DNA of 64,000 nt from WVXP01 sp964348095 (GTDB taxonomy: Bacteria; Desulfobacterota; BSN033; WVXP01): the NCBI GenBank assembly GCA_964348095.1, contig CAYGBK010000015.1, positions 144,007 to 208,006 of the forward strand. The letters are read 5' to 3'. The translations under genes and the position numbers were made by a program. This document shows positions 44,325 to 52,851 of the stretch, piece after piece. Position 1 is the stretch's first letter; every line of letters begins with the position of its first letter. The notes under the pieces were generated by a model that was not told the origin of the DNA, made no database searches, and was given only the letters and a program-made list of their open reading frames with translations.

Positions 44325-44975
44325 TCAGTCTATTGTAATTTTGATTCTCTTGGGATTCTGACAGCCTTTCAAGGAAGATACCATCCCTCGAACAGCCCCC
44401 ATTAGGAAGGTTTTGACGAAAGGGGTTAGCATAACAGGTTTTCCATCGACTAACAGAGAGAGAACTTCCCTCTCCCCCTGCCGAAGGAAATCCCTCTCAA
44501 TAAGATCGACAACGCCCTTAGCATCATCCAGATCGAAGCAGGGGACGGAGACATCGAATTTCTGATTCGCCACAACGGCCACGAGACTATCACTTTCGGC
44601 ACAGAGCAGCTCGCGGTGGGTTTCCTTCCTAAAGACCTCGATCTTCGGTTGGATGTCCTTCACGAATCCCTCTGATATGATTATATCAACGTCATCAACG
44701 AAACGGTCTCTCAGTTCCGCGAGCGTATGATCTCGATCGACGGTCTTGATCAGGGCCATCTGTTTTGGAGAGGAGATGATAACTGCATCGGCGCCAGCCT
44801 TTCGATGCCGCCAACTGTCTTTCCCTTCTTTGTCGATGTCAAAGCCGTGGACATCATGTTTGACGGTGGCAACCCGGTACCCCCTCTGCTTGAGTTCGGA
44901 AACGATCTTTTCTATGAGCGTCGTCTTCCCGCTATCCGATTTACCCACGATAGAAAGAATAGGTGTCATATCCAA
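44325..44975 (-). CDS. mobB: Molybdopterin-guanine dinucleotide biosynthesis protein MobB
   Basis: 216 residues. The P-loop GKSDSGKTTLIEKIV (residues 11-25) is followed by VATVKHDVHGFDIDKEGKDSW and AGADAVIISSPKQMALI, standard for MobB GTPases, with VDIIISEGFVKD in the Walker B region. The C-terminal 50 residues extend the usual core. MobB assists MobA in forming Mo-bis-MGD cofactor. The moeA gene lies 290 bp upstream on the same strand. The gap (44976-45264) shows no clear gene and no molybdenum-cofactor riboswitch I can recognise. Confidence 0.9.
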   Translation of the reverse strand: MDMTPILSIVGKSDSGKTTLIEKIVSELKQRGYRVATVKHDVHGFDIDKEGKDSWRHRKAGADAVIISSPKQMALIKTVDRDHTLAELRDRFVDDVDIIISEGFVKDIQPKIEVFRKETHRELLCAESDSLVAVVANQKFDVSVPCFDLDDAKGVVDLIERDFLRQGEREVLSLLVDGKPVMLTPFVKTFLMGAVRGMVSSLKGCQNPKRIKITID

Positions 44976-45264
44976 AACCTCACTGAGTCATCGCGGACGA
45001 CCCACGTTTTCATGGACACAGTTTTACACACGCTGTCCAAAAGCCCGATGAGAACACGTCCGGGCGAGAAATCATCGGGTGTGATCCCGTTCCGTGGTTC
45101 GTCGCTCTGGAATTAGAGGCTCCATCATCAGGACGAAACCCAAGGCATCCCATTTCTGGTCGTATGTTTTGAACAATTCGTCTCAACCGATCCCTATATC
45201 CCACGCAAAAGCGGTTTGAGTTGTGAAGATCTGCCTCCTCGGACCTTTCTCAGATCCTTCTTCT

Positions 45265-46509
45265 CTACACAATCATATCAACAAGCCTCACGTTGACCGG
45301 ATCTCCAGATCCCAGCTCAGTGCAACCCTCAGGAAGCACGATAATCCCGTTAGCGTCAATGACTGGCATGAGCGAGCCTCTATTCTTCCTTTCTATGGGA
45401 AGCGCCACGGGTTCCCCATCCCGAAGAACTACTCTCGCAAAGATGTACGTTCGCAGCCCTTTTTTCCCAGAGACTCTTCCCTCGAGATTTATCCTGAGGG
45501 TTGGCCCCCAGGGTCCATGGTCCTCACCCCATCCTTTCATCTTCATCAAAGCCGGTTTAACGAGTTCCTCGAAGGCAACGAGGCAGGCTGTTGGACTTCC
45601 CGGTAAACTGAAAACAGGCTTTCCTTTCAACAAGCCAAAGGTAAAAGACCTGCCTGGACTCATGGCAACGCCGTCAAATTCGGTGAGGATGTCCATCGTG
45701 CGATAGACATCTCTAACCCAATCCGAATCCCCATGCCGAGTACCACCAATCGTGATGACACCGTCGCTGCGAAGACCCGACCGAATCCGGTTTCTAATAT
45801 CGGTTCCTTCGTCTCTGACCACACCAAGGGGAAGAGGATTGCAACCGCATTCCCTGAGTTTTGCGAGAAGAAGATAGTAAGAACTTGCAAAGATTTTTCC
45901 CGGTCCGATGCTTTTTCCCAGTCCGACAAGTTCACTCCCTGTAGAGAGAAGACCCAATCGAGGCTGCCGAAACACGACAACCTCTCGAACGCCCAGGGAT
46001 GCCAAGATCCCTATGTTCCCCGGCCGCAGGAGCGTTCCCTTCTTTAAGGCGATTTCGCCGCTCCTCAAATTTTCTCCGGCGGATGCCACATTTTCCATAG
46101 GGGCCACGGGTCTCTTAACTTCGATGAAGTCGGTCCCCTCTTCCCCAGGAGCGGTGTCCTCGTCTTTTACAACGGCATCAGACCCGGTCGGAAGGGGCGC
46201 ACCGGTCATCACACGAATCGCCAGCCCCGGTCTGACAGTCTTTTTCGCGATGGATCCTGCACCGATAGTCTCGACGACTCTCAGGAGAGAGCCCTTTTCT
46301 CTGGATGTTTGCGCCACATCCTGATGGCGAATAGCAAAACCGTCAACTGTCGAGTGACTGAATGGGGGTAGGTCCATAGAAGCACCGACATTGGTAGCCA
46401 GAATGCGGTTTAATCCGTCAAGGAGAGGTATGGTTTCGGGTCCCAAAACCTTTACAGATTGGACGATACGCTGGAGGGCGTCATCAACTGGGAGCATTCT
46501 TTCCGTCAC
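45265..46509 (-). CDS. moeA: Molybdopterin molybdenumtransferase MoeA
   Basis: 414 residues covering all four MoeA domains. The N-terminal LLDGLNRILATNVGASMDLPPFSHSTVDGFAI is characteristic, as are GAPLPTGSDAVVKDED, the MPT-binding domain (RLGLLSTGSELV, DGVITIGGTRHGDSDWV) and FSLPGSPTACLVAFEELV. MoeA inserts molybdate into adenylylated molybdopterin. Length matches the family. It heads the mobB gene, likely serving molybdo- or tungsto-enzymes encoded elsewhere. Confidence 0.93.
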   Translation of the reverse strand: MTERMLPVDDALQRIVQSVKVLGPETIPLLDGLNRILATNVGASMDLPPFSHSTVDGFAIRHQDVAQTSREKGSLLRVVETIGAGSIAKKTVRPGLAIRVMTGAPLPTGSDAVVKDEDTAPGEEGTDFIEVKRPVAPMENVASAGENLRSGEIALKKGTLLRPGNIGILASLGVREVVVFRQPRLGLLSTGSELVGLGKSIGPGKIFASSYYLLLAKLRECGCNPLPLGVVRDEGTDIRNRIRSGLRSDGVITIGGTRHGDSDWVRDVYRTMDILTEFDGVAMSPGRSFTFGLLKGKPVFSLPGSPTACLVAFEELVKPALMKMKGWGEDHGPWGPTLRINLEGRVSGKKGLRTYIFARVVLRDGEPVALPIERKNRGSLMPVIDANGIIVLPEGCTELGSGDPVNVRLVDMIV

Positions 46510-46949
46510 AAGTCCTGCCTACTCGATTCGGGGAGGCATAAATAGACGTGATAGTTCTCCCTGCTATTGTAAGGAAAATGACGGGCTTAGGCAAATCGAA
46601 ATCAGATCACATGACGCTTTTTTGGCTTGATTCTCTTTTCATTCTCTTTTTCTTGGGAGAGATTTCCCCGAACAGCCCTGTTAACTCGCCCCATCACCCC
46701 TCGTACGGTGGGCGGCGGTAGTTCCATCCCCGGAGGAAGCACGGGAGGGGCAGTCCAGAGTTTCCAAAGCAAGAGTTTTCTCACTTCCTGATGTCTCAAA
46801 ACAATTTTGGATTTTTGAATGAAACGCTCATATCCGTTCGCTCCCTCCTTCTCGCGTTGACCCTATTCCCGCCCGTGGCCGAACAGGTAGGGACGGGCTG
46901 TTGTCCGAATTCCTTTAGACCACTTGTGTCGAAGTCATTTCCAGAGTAT
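46510..46949. other. Intergenic region upstream of moeA
   Basis: A minus-strand frame (46602-46799, TTG or GTG start, KLLLWKLWTAPPVLPPGMEL...) is Pro/Arg-rich and could be a 60-residue leader protein, but it has no convincing ribosome-binding site or family. Nothing else is supported before the repeat at 46950. Confidence 0.25.
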
Positions 46950-47258
46950 TTCACCAGAAAGGGGGAAAGGAAGCTCTGAGCGCGAATCAAGATTTTTTCG
47001 CTCACAATTCTTAGGGAGGCGGAGGCGGCCGCAAATCCAACTGTCTGAGTCCGCCTTTGGCGGGCGAGTTTTGGATTTGCAGTGGAGCCGAGCTTTAGAA
47101 TTGTCGAAAAAAGCTTTTGAGCAGCGAAGAGCGCTCCTTTTTCGCTTTCATCAGACAAAAGCCGAGAAAAGGGATTTGCGAACGGCGCGGGGAATACCAA
47201 CCCCTTGTCTCCGCAAACGTCTCTCAGGGACATGAGCGTCCGTAAAACCGAGGAAACC
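46950..47258 (-). repeat. Dispersed modular repeat, type II, copy R4
   Basis: Homologous to 61811-62166 in the same orientation. The shared part runs from AGAAAGGGGGAAAGGAAGC through a nested fold: outer arms TTTTTTCG (46993-47000) / CGAAAAAA (47105-47112) and CAATTCT (47005-47011) / AGAATTG (47097-47103); middle arm CAAATCCAA (47032-47040) / TTGGATTTG (47071-47079); inner arm CCGCC (47051) / GGCGG (to 47063). The right end carries the short CTCAGGGACATGAGCGTCC module (47214-47258) in plus orientation, unlike R5. Confidence 0.8.
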
Positions 47259-47319
47259 CCAGAGGGGGTGTTCGTTGATAATCAGCGGGGGCGAGGCTAT
47301 AATGATACGGAGGTTTACC

Positions 47320-48333
47320 ATGAAAGAAGCCAAATTCTATGAAAAAAAGAATGGCAGGAGGGTCAAATGCCATCTCTGCTTTCACGAATGTTCAATAAAA
47401 GACGGCGGCCGCGGCATCTGCGGGGTCCGAGAGAATCGTGGGGGGACTCTCTTCAGCTTGGTCTACGGAAAGTCGATCTCCCAGGCTGTAGATCCAATAG
47501 AAAAGAAGCCGCTCTTTCATTTCCTGCCAGGAACAGAAATCTTTAGTATTGCCACTGTGGGGTGCAATTTCAAATGCCTCCATTGCCAGAACTACAGTAT
47601 CTCCCAGGCCTCTGGTGATCAGGGGAGCGAGATTCCAGGTGAAACCCTGCCACCGGAAAGAGTCGTCTTTTTGGCCCGACAGACTGGGTGTGAGAGCATT
47701 GCCTACACCTACACCGAACCGACGATTTTTCTCGAATATGCCTTGGATACGGCCAAACTCGCCAGTCTGGAGGGTCTCAAGAACGTCTTTGTGACGAATG
47801 GATATATCATGCCCGAAGCCCTCCGCACTGTGAGTCATTATTTGGATGGGGCGAACATCGACCTCAAATCATTTAGCGAAGATTTCTACCGTAAGGTTTG
47901 CGGCGCAAGACTTCAGCCGGTCCTCGATTCGATCAGGCTTTATAAGGAGCTAGGTATTTGGATTGAAGTGACCACGCTGGTCATTCCGAATTACAATGAT
48001 TCCGAGGAAGAACTCAGGAAGATAGCCCGTTTCATCGCGGGCACAGATCAGAATATTCCCTGGCACGTGACCCAATTCTATCCGACCTATCGAATCCAGG
48101 ATCAACCGAGAACGCCCCTGGCAGTTCTGGAACGAGCCAGACAGATCGGAATGGAGGAGGGGTTGAAGTATGTCTATCAGGGAAACGTTCCGGGAGCCGA
48201 AGGTGAGAATACATACTGTCCTGGCTGTGGAAAGCTCCTGATTCAAAGATTGGGATACACCAATCAAACTTACTCTATCGTAGGGGGAAAGTGCCCAGCA
48301 TGTCGGGAAGCAGTCAGTGGGGTTGGGCTATAA
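47320..48333 (+). CDS. AmmeMemoRadiSam-system radical SAM enzyme (AmrS-like)
   Basis: 337 residues from the ATG at 47320, with CGGAGGT just upstream. An N-terminal Cys cluster (CHLCFHECSIKDGGRGICGVREN) precedes the radical SAM motif CNFKCLHCQNYSISQ (CxxxCxxC), as in PflA-like AmrS. Later segments GANIDLKSFSEDFYRKVCGA and PWHVTQFYPTYR are typical, and a C-terminal CPGCG...CPACR zinc-like site is present. The usual amrA/amrB partners are not next door. It may activate or modify a glycyl-radical or other target; the system's product is not established. Confidence 0.87.
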   Translation: MKEAKFYEKKNGRRVKCHLCFHECSIKDGGRGICGVRENRGGTLFSLVYGKSISQAVDPIEKKPLFHFLPGTEIFSIATVGCNFKCLHCQNYSISQASGDQGSEIPGETLPPERVVFLARQTGCESIAYTYTEPTIFLEYALDTAKLASLEGLKNVFVTNGYIMPEALRTVSHYLDGANIDLKSFSEDFYRKVCGARLQPVLDSIRLYKELGIWIEVTTLVIPNYNDSEEELRKIARFIAGTDQNIPWHVTQFYPTYRIQDQPRTPLAVLERARQIGMEEGLKYVYQGNVPGAEGENTYCPGCGKLLIQRLGYTNQTYSIVGGKCPACREAVSGVGL

Positions 48334-48344
48334 GGGTCACAACT

Positions 48345-49475
48345 GTGGATGAAAATCGAGAACTCAGGAGGATCATTTTTGACCGAATCCACGAGACGGG
48401 CAAAATCCCTTTTTCAGAATTCATGGATCTCTGTCTCTACCATCCCATTCACGGCTATTACAACACCATGAAGGAAAAAATCGGAAAAAGGGGAGACTAC
48501 TACACGAACCCGACCGTTCATTCTGTGTTTGGCCGCCTTCTCGGTCGACAACTCATGGAGATGGCCGAACTCTTAGGTAAAGGGCCCTTTTGGGTCGTGG
48601 AAGCTGGAGCGGGGAAAGGCACGTTGGCCCAAAATATCCTTGACGTGGTGGCTCAGGAGTATCCGTCTCTCTTTGAACGGTTACGTTACGGAATTGTCGA
48701 CAGGAGCCCGAGTTTTATGGAGGAGCAAAAGGCACGGCTGGCTCCTCATGGAGAAAAGGTGGAGTGGCTCGACCTCCATGAGGTTGAGGCGGTTACCCTC
48801 CAGGGCTGTTTTCTGGCCAATGAGTTTGCCGACGCCTTTCCTGTCCACCGGGTTGTGTTTGAGAAAGGCAAACTCCAGGAGATTTATGTGACCGAGGAGG
48901 CTGGGAGTTTTCGCGAGATTTTGGGAGACCCGTCTACAGATGAGATTCCGCAATACTTCGACGATCTGGGGATTCGGCTTGACGAAGGTCAGGGGGCTGA
49001 GGTTAATCTGGCGGTTTTGAAATGGTTTGACCGGGTTGGACGGGCGATGAGACGAGGATTCCTGCTCATCATCGACTATGGCTATATGGCCCAGGATCTT
49101 TACGACTTTCGCAGACTGTCGGGTACCTTGTCATGTTACTTCCGCCACACCTGTTCCAACGATCCCTATCGTCACATCGGTCTTCAAGACATGACATCCC
49201 ACGTCAATTTTTCCGGTCTTATTAAGAAAGGAGAGTCCATGGGCTTCTTCTTCACAGGATTTGTTCCCCAATATCAGTTTCTCCTCTCTCTCGGTTTTCT
49301 GGACGAGGTGGGACGGCTGAGAGAAAGAGGATTGTCCCCAGAAGACTCGCTCATGGAGTGTCTCACAATGAAACGTCTGATCCTTCCCAATGGGGGTATG
49401 GGGGACACCTTCAAGGTTTTGATTCAGCACAAGGGGATCAGCGTGGTCCACCTAAGGGGCCTTCGTCCCCTGTGA
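48345..49475 (+). CDS. MidA-family SAM-dependent methyltransferase (DUF185, NDUFAF7-like)
   Basis: About 376 residues from GTG 48345 (AAGGG upstream, 12 bp after the amrS-like stop); an ATG at 48291 inside that gene is the alternative. The family start is clear: IPFSEFMDLCLYHPIHGYY and KIGKRGDYYTNPTVHSVFG, then the SAM-binding VVEAGAGKGTLAQNIL, and FLLIIDYGYMAQDLY. The mitochondrial homologue NDUFAF7 methylates an arginine of complex I; the bacterial target is not established. Probably co-transcribed with the AmrS-like gene. Confidence 0.88.
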   Translation: MDENRELRRIIFDRIHETGKIPFSEFMDLCLYHPIHGYYNTMKEKIGKRGDYYTNPTVHSVFGRLLGRQLMEMAELLGKGPFWVVEAGAGKGTLAQNILDVVAQEYPSLFERLRYGIVDRSPSFMEEQKARLAPHGEKVEWLDLHEVEAVTLQGCFLANEFADAFPVHRVVFEKGKLQEIYVTEEAGSFREILGDPSTDEIPQYFDDLGIRLDEGQGAEVNLAVLKWFDRVGRAMRRGFLLIIDYGYMAQDLYDFRRLSGTLSCYFRHTCSNDPYRHIGLQDMTSHVNFSGLIKKGESMGFFFTGFVPQYQFLLSLGFLDEVGRLRERGLSPEDSLMECLTMKRLILPNGGMGDTFKVLIQHKGISVVHLRGLRPL

Positions 49476-49635
49476 TATCTCTTTCGGTCCAAGAGTTGAG
49501 ATATGATGTTCGAGGGAGAGCACGTGGTATGAGCGACTAAGGGGCACTCGGAGTTCATACAGACAGGTGAAGGGATCTACACCGATTGACAGAGGGAGAG
49601 TCAAAATGACGAACGAGAAAGCTCAAGACTAAATG

Positions 49636-49789
49636 GCAGATGTCAAATGAAGATTAGGGAATCGTCTGCCGGCTGAATCGCCGAGCCTTTGATCGGTTTA
49701 ACTGCCTGTATTCTCGACCCTTAAGAAAACTCAAGGGTATGACATCCAAGCCTTTGAATGTCATTTGGCATTTGGATTTTGACATGTGA
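49636..49789. repeat. Inverted-arm repeat (TGTCAAAATCCAA family), copy 2
   Basis: The left arm GCAGATGTCAAATGAAGATT (from 49637) faces the right arm GAATGTCATTTGGCATTTGG with ATTTTGACATG (to 49788). The arms are approximate reverse complements and match the arms at 8183-8373 in wording. It lies between the midA stop and the 3' end of etfA, both of which read toward it; the rest of 49476-49800 shows nothing. Confidence 0.42.
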
Positions 49790-49800
49790 AACTTGACTGG

Positions 49801-51003
49801 TCATGCCTTTCCGAGTTTTTTCTTAAACTCCTCGGTCAGTTTTGGAAGGACCTGAAAGAGATCTCCCACAATGCCGTAGGTAGCGACCTTGAAGATCGGC
49901 GCCTCAGGGTCCTTGTTGATGGCAACAATGATATCGGATGTCCTCATACCGGCTTGATGCTGGATGGCTCCGCTGATACCACAGGCGAAATAGATCTTAG
50001 GGCGGACCGTCTTTCCGGTTTGTCCGACCTGATGCTCGTAGGGAATCCACCCCGAATCGACCGCGGCTCTGGACGCTCCAACGGCGGCTCCGATCGAGTC
50101 AGCAAAATCCCGAATCACCTTGAATTGCTCCTCCCCTCCCAGCCCTCGTCCTCCGGAAACGATAACCTCAGCGTCCATCAGGTTAATCGTCTCTGCGCCC
50201 TTTATGAACTCTAATACTTCGGTATGCACCTCGTCCTCAGTCATGGCCAAGGACTCTTTAACGATTTCTCCTTTTTTCGATTCGTCCTTAGGGGGCATGG
50301 GGAAGACCTTGGGGCGGACAGTCGCCATCTGAGGTCGATGACGCTCGCATAGAATGGTGGCCATGATGTTCCCACCAAAGGCCGGTCGAGTCTGTTTAAG
50401 AAGCTTCTTTTCAGGATCGATTTCAAGGCCTGTGCAGTCAGCGGTGAGTCCAGTCTCCAGGGCTGTCGCCACGCATCCAGCGAAGTCACGACCTTGAGTG
50501 GTGGCGCCGAAGACAACGATTTCAGGTTTATGCTTTTGAATCAGACCAATGGCGGCAGCCGCATAAGGCTCCGTCCGGTAGCCTTTTAGAATTGGGCTCT
50601 CGGTAAGATAGACTTTCTCCGCGCCATAGGCAAAAGCCTCATTGGCAAACGCCTCGACCTCGTGCCCCAGCAGCATTCCACAGAGGCTGCATCCAAGACT
50701 ATCTGCTAGTTTTCGTCCTTGACCAAGAAGTTCAAAGGAGACAGGTGATACCTTGCCCCTTTCATGCTCGACAAAAACCCAGACGTCCTTATACTGCCCT
50801 GCATCAACCTGGGCTTCCTTTTCTCCCTTTTCGAGTGTGATCGCATCTACAGGGCAGACATCTTCGACACATGCCCCGCAGAAAGTGCATTTCTCGTTTA
50901 CCACAGCCACGTCGTCTTCCAGGGACAGGGCGTCGTAAGGGCAAACCTCTATGCAGGCGCCACATCCCGTGCAGGCCTCTTTGTCGATGATCAGCTTTGG
51001 CAT
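49801..51003 (-). CDS. etfA: Electron transfer flavoprotein alpha subunit with N-terminal ferredoxin domain
   Basis: 400 residues. Two 4Fe-4S motifs lead: CTGCGACIEVCPYD (about 11-24) and CTFCGACVEDVCPVD (about 38-52, with one extra residue in the CxxCxxC...CP spacing). The ETF alpha domain follows (VWVFVEHERGKVSP, VVFGATTQGRDFAGCVA, GLTADCTGLEI) and then the FAD-binding C-terminus (VIVSGGRGLGG, YEHQVGQTGKTVRPKIYFACGISGAIQH). The ferredoxin extension occurs in anaerobes and hints at electron flow to or from ferredoxin. It is the last gene of the thl-crt-etfB-etfA run. Confidence 0.92.
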   Translation of the reverse strand: MPKLIIDKEACTGCGACIEVCPYDALSLEDDVAVVNEKCTFCGACVEDVCPVDAITLEKGEKEAQVDAGQYKDVWVFVEHERGKVSPVSFELLGQGRKLADSLGCSLCGMLLGHEVEAFANEAFAYGAEKVYLTESPILKGYRTEPYAAAAIGLIQKHKPEIVVFGATTQGRDFAGCVATALETGLTADCTGLEIDPEKKLLKQTRPAFGGNIMATILCERHRPQMATVRPKVFPMPPKDESKKGEIVKESLAMTEDEVHTEVLEFIKGAETINLMDAEVIVSGGRGLGGEEQFKVIRDFADSIGAAVGASRAAVDSGWIPYEHQVGQTGKTVRPKIYFACGISGAIQHQAGMRTSDIIVAINKDPEAPIFKVATYGIVGDLFQVLPKLTEEFKKKLGKA

Positions 51004-51209
51004 AACGTTTTTCCTCCTACCCCGACTGAGGTCACATGTGGGTGGTCGGTAATCAGGCTCTTTAACAGCAAGATCAGCGGAGGCTTCATCTCGGCAGCAT
51101 GGATGTTACCCCCCACACGCTCTCGCCTGTCATCACGCTGGTGCCCTGGACATTTCAACCGGGTCACGGTCTGCACCCCAAGCCTGACTGCGTCCCCCCG
51201 GGCCCTAGT

Positions 51210-52004
51210 CTATTTGATTACCTTGGCCTCAAGCAGTTTGTCAACAAGTAGGGAAACCATCTCAGGGATCTCTCCCTGTAAGATTTCCCCGCCCCCCCGC
51301 TGCTCGGGAGTAAAAACACGCATCACCCAGGTAGGAGATCCGTCGAAACCGACCTTTTTCGGATCGGCATCAAGATCGGTAGCTCGCCAAGTCGGAATCT
51401 CGGTTTTGGCTGCCCTCTTTATTCCTAGGAGGGAGGGAAGTCTGGGCTCGTTGATGTCCTTCACGACAGTCATTAGCGATGGAAGAGAACCAGAAACAAC
51501 CTCTTTCCCATCTTCAAGCATTCTTTCGACGATGATTCTCTTTTTTTCTGGATCTATCTCTCTCACCTTCGAGACATAAGTGAATTGCGGCATTTTCAAT
51601 CTCGCCGCAATTCCGGGGCCAACCTGAGCCGTATCACCGTCGATAGCCTGTTTTCCACAAATCACCAGATCGACATCACCGATTCTCTCAATGGCCATGG
51701 CCAGTGTGTAGGCCGTCGCCAGTGTGTCGGCTCCTGCAAAAGCCCTATCTGTGAGAAGGTAAGCCTGATCGGCACCCATGGCCAATGCATTTCGAAGAAC
51801 CTCGACCGCCTGGGGAGGACCCATCGTGATAACATAAACCTCTCCGCCGTGTTTTTCCTTGATGAGGAGGGCTTCTTCGATGGCAAATTCATCAAAGGGA
51901 TTGGTGACGCTCTCAACCCCTTCCCGAATCAGGGTCCCTGTCTCTGGATTGATCTTCACGTCGGTCGTGTCTGGGACTTGTTTGATGCACACCACAATCT
52001 TCAC
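51210..52004 (-). CDS. etfB: Electron transfer flavoprotein beta subunit
   Basis: 264 residues, standard ETF-beta: MKIVVCIKQVPDTTDVKINPETGTL, NPFDEFAIEEALLIKEKHG, VITMGPPQAVEVLRNALAMGADQAYLL and DLVICGKQAIDGDTAQVGPGIAARL (AMP/FAD-binding loop), and the signature VSGSLPSLMTVVKDINEPRLPSL. It pairs with EtfA 206 bp downstream. The gap (51004-51209) carries no gene. It accepts electrons from acyl-CoA dehydrogenases, which are not encoded in this window. Confidence 0.93.
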   Translation of the reverse strand: MKIVVCIKQVPDTTDVKINPETGTLIREGVESVTNPFDEFAIEEALLIKEKHGGEVYVITMGPPQAVEVLRNALAMGADQAYLLTDRAFAGADTLATAYTLAMAIERIGDVDLVICGKQAIDGDTAQVGPGIAARLKMPQFTYVSKVREIDPEKKRIIVERMLEDGKEVVSGSLPSLMTVVKDINEPRLPSLLGIKRAAKTEIPTWRATDLDADPKKVGFDGSPTWVMRVFTPEQRGGGEILQGEIPEMVSLLVDKLLEAKVIK

Positions 52005-52058
52005 AGCTTTTCCTCCTCACTGATGAAAGGCCCAGGAATCTCCGGTTGCAGCCAGATT

Positions 52059-52841
52059 TCACTTTCCCTTGAACTCGGGCCTCCGTTTTTCGACAAAGGA
52101 GGTCATGCCCTCTTTCTGGTCTATAGTAGCAAAACATGAGCCAAAAGCAACAGCCTCCATGTGGCATCCTTCCCTAAGTCCCACGTCGTATCCCCTATCA
52201 ACAGTCGTCTTAGCCAACTGGACCGCAATAGGCCCGTTAGAGGCGATTTTTTTGGCCACTTTGCGGGTCTCGTCCAAAAGAGACTCAGCCGTGAAGACGC
52301 GGTTGACAATGCCCCAATCCCTGGCCTCTTCAGCAGGGATCATGGCCCCGGTGAAGATCAATTCCTTCGCCCTGCCTTTGCCAATAAGCCGGGGAAGCCT
52401 TTGAGTACCTCCGAATCCTGGAAACACACCCAGGGTAACCTCTGGCAAACCAAACTTTGCGTTTTCAGCGGCAAAAACAAAATCGCAGGCTAAAGCGATC
52501 TCTGTCCCTCCGCCTAGGGCAAAACCATTGACAGCAGCGATTACCACTTTCCTCAGTCCTTCGATCTGATTGAGTGTCGAGTGGCCGAGCTCTGCGAAGC
52601 GAATTGCCTCAAGGGGATTCATATCCTTCATTTCGAGGATGTCCGCTCCCGCAACAAAAGCTCGGTCTCCGGCTCCAGTCAGAATCGCTACGTCAACGTC
52701 AGGTTCGTTCTCTAGGTCCTGAAAGGCGCTCTGAAGTTCATGGAGAGTTTCAATATTCAACGCATTCAAGGCCTTTGATCGATTGATCGTCACTGTTCCA
52801 ATTCCATCGGAAATGTCGAGCAGAAGATTCTTATAGGTCAT
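52059..52841 (-). CDS. Enoyl-CoA hydratase / crotonase
   Basis: 260 residues from the ATG at 52841 with GGGGAGGA immediately upstream. The crotonase fold has the oxyanion segment AFVAGADILEM, NGFALGGGTEIALACD (first catalytic Glu) and FGLPEVTLGVFPGFGGTQRLPRLIG (second catalytic Glu). Both catalytic glutamates are present, so hydratase activity (crotonyl-CoA to 3-hydroxybutyryl-CoA) is likely. It lies 10 bp after the thiolase and 54 bp before etfB, forming a short-chain beta-oxidation unit. Confidence 0.9.
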   Translation of the reverse strand: MTYKNLLLDISDGIGTVTINRSKALNALNIETLHELQSAFQDLENEPDVDVAILTGAGDRAFVAGADILEMKDMNPLEAIRFAELGHSTLNQIEGLRKVVIAAVNGFALGGGTEIALACDFVFAAENAKFGLPEVTLGVFPGFGGTQRLPRLIGKGRAKELIFTGAMIPAEEARDWGIVNRVFTAESLLDETRKVAKKIASNGPIAVQLAKTTVDRGYDVGLREGCHMEAVAFGSCFATIDQKEGMTSFVEKRRPEFKGK

Positions 52842-52851
52842 GCTCCTCCCC

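Noticed and set aside
44976..45264. Molybdenum-cofactor riboswitch between mobB and moeA
   Set aside because: I could not find the characteristic paired elements by eye; the region lies inside the putative operon rather than at its start.
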